Below are positions 36,180-64,000 of a stretch of DNA of 64,000 bases, piece by piece. The notes beneath the pieces were generated by a model. That model was not told the origin of the DNA, did not search any database, and saw only the letters and a program-made list of their open reading frames with translations. The DNA lies in assembly GCA_031213475.1 (NCBI GenBank), contig JARUPZ010000007.1:10253458-10317457 (forward strand), in the 5' to 3' direction. The DNA is from Nereocystis luetkeana. Its lineage: Eukaryota; Sar; Phaeophyceae; Laminariales; Laminariaceae. How positions within the stretch are numbered: position 1 is the first letter of the stretch; the number at the start of each line of letters is the position of its first letter. Made by a program: the position numbers and the translations under genes.

Positions 36180-37130
36180 CTGCGGCCAGCATCAGATATA
36201 CCTGGCCGCTTTCGGGCCAAAATCAGTTGATACTAAAACCAAGTAGAAAACGCGCGCCACGAGCGGTGTTTAGTCCAAGGAAATAATTTTTATAAAATTA
36301 TGAAATACGTCAGCTGTGAGTTCGAAATCCAATAAAAAAAAGTGCGCCTGTACATAGCGTGTGGTCTCCAACATCTTCAATCGGTTAGGGTTAGGGTCAG
36401 GGTGCAAGGCCACAGAAAGCAACAGAGTACACACCATAACAACTGAAGTACATCGTACACCGAAGATATCAGGAGGCATGCCAAGCAGGGCAAAACGTGC
36501 GCTGTCAAAAGGGTGTAGGGCCGAGTGTTCCACACTAAAACCTGGTAGCCCGGTGTCCGTCGAGGCATGTCGAGGCAGTCAAGTTGCTGTCTGTGAAGGG
36601 GTGAAAATGCTGTCTCCTGACGTCTTCGTCATACACCCCAAAGGAGAAAACGTGAAATCACCCGTACGTACGTATGCATAAATACGTACCAGGCAGGTAC
36701 TACGTACACGTACAGAGCGTACGCCTATATGCATAAATGCGTGCGTACGTACGTACGAGCACAGAGTATATACGTGCACAATAATTGTGTGACTGAGGGA
36801 CCGCAGACGCATACGCAGAGAAAAAAAAAGTGTACGAGAGCGTATGGCCTCTCTGATTGGTTCAAAATTGGCCGAAATCAGTCGAAAGCTAGACAAAGTA
36901 GTAGACAAGTTGAGGTGTACCCTGGCCACCTGGAGCCAAAATCAGTTACGATGTCAGTCTGGCCAACAGCAGGGCTCTTGGCGTGTGATTTGTACTTGTT
37001 TTTAGTATGTAACTGATTTTGACCAAAATATGGCCAGATATACCTAATTTTGGATGAAACCCTTCAGTACGTAACTGAGTTTGGCCAAAAAGTGGCCAGG
37101 TACACCTGATTTTGGCTAAAACCCTAAAAG
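36180..37130. repeat. Scattered copies of a CTGATTTTGGCCAAAA-type repeat
   Basis: Related blocks around 36192-36245, 36868-36960 and 37010-37125 pair CTGATTTTGGC with TGGCCAGGTACACC in both orientations. The last is a tandem pair of about 63 bp. Confidence 0.55.
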
Positions 37131-37555
37131 CAATACATACATATATATACACCACGCCGTCCTGAAATGTGACGATCGTTTGTGCCATCATGGTCACCAT
37201 ATCAATCGAGAAACGGTCCCGCGCAGTGCCGGACAGACACCACAAAACAAACATACCTGGTACTAAGCCAACTCTTACGGGATAAAACCAACCTACCGTC
37301 ATCAACCACTGTACGTCACCTGTTCGGCCGCCGGACACGGGAGGCCGCGATCCGCCGCGGCCCGAGCCGCTCGACGGGGTCGACAAGGGAAAAGCCGCCA
37401 CCGCCGCCGCTGCCGCGGGTGCCGGCGCCGGCGACGCCGCTATTTTCCGCCGTTTGTCCCGCTTCCCACTTGCCTGCGCGCTCCCCTGATCGATGCGATG
37501 ACGGCGGCAATCGAAGGGGGAAGGGGGGGGGGTGAAGGGGGGGGGGTGGAACAGG

Positions 37556-38095
37556 GGGGGGGGGGGTGTACTCGATAGGAGAGATGTACTCAATCTCATG
37601 CATGGCCGTAGTCGTATGACCATAGACCCTCGCATCCCTACAATGCCGGGACGGAGCATGTAGGGTTTTCACCGACCAGGCAGACATTGCTTGCACCAAG
37701 CACGAAGCGCCGTGGGGTGGAGGGCGATTCGCATGAACGGTGAGCTGCCTCCTACTAAGAACCGCTTGTGAGGCGGATTTGCGCATGGATGACAGCTTCA
37801 ATAAGTTCAATTAATTTCCGGTACAGCCTCTTCCAGAGACAGCAATGGGAGTACTATGTAACTGCCTCTTCGGTGCCTTACCATAAACACCACGTGATCC
37901 AACCAATTCCCAATTGTGCGGAGCAAAGGTTCTTTACATCGCACAAACGATCTAACTCGACGACCAGCTGTGGGCGACCGCCAAAAAAAACAACACAAAA
38001 TAACGGTACTCTGGTTGTCTAGCTCTCACGTAGTGAGTGGCAAGTTTTACAGTGTCGTTGCCAACCGACGCCAACCCAATAATATCTTTGTTAGG
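37556..38095 (+). repeat. Family D dispersed repeat, near full length
   Basis: Starts at a G run with TGTACTCGATAGGAG. Conserved blocks are CCGTAGTCGTATGACCATAG, TTTTCACCGACCAGGCAGAC, AGAACCGCTTGTGAGGCGGA, CAGAGACAGCAATGGGAGTA and a tail GTTGCCAACCGACGCCAACC. No open frame. Class unknown; it may be a SINE or a non-autonomous DNA element. Confidence 0.75.
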
Positions 38096-38693
38096 GGGGG
38101 GGTGGGGAAGGGTGGGGGGGGTAGTGGAGGGGAGAGTTGAGGAGGGGGGAATGGAGGGTGTGTGAGGCGGGGTGGCAGGGGAGGCAAGAAGTAACAAGCG
38201 CACGAGTAAAGGGACCGTTTTTTCGAGACTTGGCGGCCCGGAAGGAGGCAGGCAGGGGGGGTTGAGGTAATGATTTCCGTTTCACGCTCGACCTGGTGGT
38301 TGGCCAGTATGACACCTCGTGCATGTCCGTGTTCGAGATGTACGGCGGGTGGGGTCATGCTACTGTAAGGCAGCGGTGTCGGGAGGTGTTAGGGGGGGAT
38401 GGGGGCCGGGCAAAGCGGCGTCCCGCGTCGTGGCACAAGGTGTGATATTCGTTCGCTAAAAGCGTTTCTGTGGGGACGGGGGAAAATCTCGGTTTACCAT
38501 CTGTCGCGTTTCAGCGTTGCCGTCGCTGATAGGGGTTGTCGCCTGCCCATCGAAAGGCTTGCATAGGACTTTTACGTTTAGCGGGGTCGGGAATAGCAAA
38601 TGTTGTCGCTACCGTCGCCGCCGCTCCTGCGACTGCTGCTCCTACTACTGCTCTTTCGACCATAGATACCATAAACGCTGCAGAGACTATACT

Positions 38694-38801
38694 ATGACGG
38701 GGGACAATATTAAATAGGACCTGCGGTACACACAAAAACCTTTATATTTCGCTATTTTTACTTACAATATTTGGTCCTATTTACTATGGCCCCCCGTAAT
38801 A
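38694..38801. mobile_element. Family A MITE
   Basis: Arms GACGGGGGACAATATTAAAT and an inverse ending GGCCCCCCGTAA, TA flanks. Confidence 0.85.
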
Positions 38802-38999
38802 CTACAATACAAAAACACGTACTGTCAATGGACTACCATTACTGCAGTAGTACACTGCACACCACTACAGCTACTACTTTACGACTACTACTGTTTTACC
38901 GCTATGGCTCCTACCCTTGCCATGGGCGTTCAACAGAACCCTCTCCCGGCGAGAGTCCTGTCCCTCTCTGCTTCCGCTCATGTGTGGCGTGTCCTTGAT

Positions 39000-39290
39000 C
39001 AACGGTCACGCCAAAGATCAAAACACGAACGGTAAAAACGCGAATGGTCTAAACGGCAGTGGTCACAGCGCCAAAGGTTACTACGCCAACGGTCACCCTA
39101 CACCAACGGTCACCCTACACCAACGGTCACATCGCCATCGGTCACAACGCCAATAGTTACAACGCCGGTCCAAACGTTAACGGTCCAAACGCCAACGGTC
39201 AAAGAACCAACGGTTAAAACGCCAACGGTCACAATACCAACGGTCACAAACGCCAACGGCCCGAACGCCAGCGGTCACAACGCCAGAAAA
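39000..39290. repeat. AACGGTCACAACGCC minisatellite
   Basis: Degenerate units of about 12-18 bp around ACGCCAACGGTC, directly downstream (relative to the minus gene) of the acidic exon. Confidence 0.75.
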
Positions 39291-39338
39291 AAAACGCTCG
39301 AAAACAACCGCACGGCTCGGCAAGAGCACATGACTTAC

Positions 39339-64000
<24,662 letters not shown>

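Noticed and set aside
38517-38640. Candidate last exon of the SNF2 gene (PDPAKRKSPMQAFRWAGDN, stop)
   Set aside because: Plausible composition, but no acceptor joins it in phase to the 39339 donor.

Overview
This is a eukaryotic nuclear window. It shows GT-AG introns of 0.1-3.5 kb, short exons, GC-rich coding sequence, and dense micro- and minisatellites with small palindromic transposon relics. No bacterial operon, rRNA or CRISPR is visible. Long repeat-filled introns in a BRG1/BRM-type remodeler would suit a large-genome alga such as a brown alga or another stramenopile. That placement is inference; nothing in the window proves it.

Genes. (1) A minus-strand multi-exon gene of unknown function has a likely start codon at 7008-7006. 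Six 5' exons run down to about 3000, and two more plausible exons lie at 585-683 and 227-424. (2) A divergent plus-strand gene starts at 7268 and ends at 20619. Nine exons join without a frame break into about 1170 residues: polyglutamine and acidic low-complexity segments, then a C-terminal coiled-coil region. I do not recognise the family. (3) On the minus strand, from beyond 64000 down to about 39339, lies a SWI2/SNF2 chromatin-remodelling ATPase of the Brahma/BRG1 class. Sixteen exons give helicase motifs I, Ia, II, III, IV, V and VI, a SnAC-like segment, a basic linker, a bromodomain and a long acidic tail. Its N-terminus is outside the window, and 15 of its 16 exons are whole numbers of codons.

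Between the genes (20.6-39.3 kb) I see no supported gene. This stretch holds a roughly 4.6 kb palindromic CCCATGGG minisatellite (27.9-32.1 kb, higher-order period about 500-530 bp), a 24-bp GC-rich minisatellite (34.4-35.7 kb) that stays open in several frames, and dispersed repeats.

Dispersed elements. Family A is a palindromic element of about 105 bp with a TA target duplication (14 copies, two of them nested in other copies at the same internal TA). Family B is a palindrome of about 90 bp with 5'-CCCTTTTAGGAC ends and TTAA flanks, so a piggyBac-type MITE (6 copies). Family C is about 120 bp. Family D is about 530 bp with a G/C homopolymer end and is often truncated. A 9-bp word, TACCAGGTA (reverse complement TACCTGGTA), occurs close to 30 times where less than one is expected. 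In several family A copies and one family D copy it is a 5-bp CCWGG insertion with a duplicated TA. It looks like a footprint or micro-insertion of an unknown TA-targeting process and is the main novelty candidate here.
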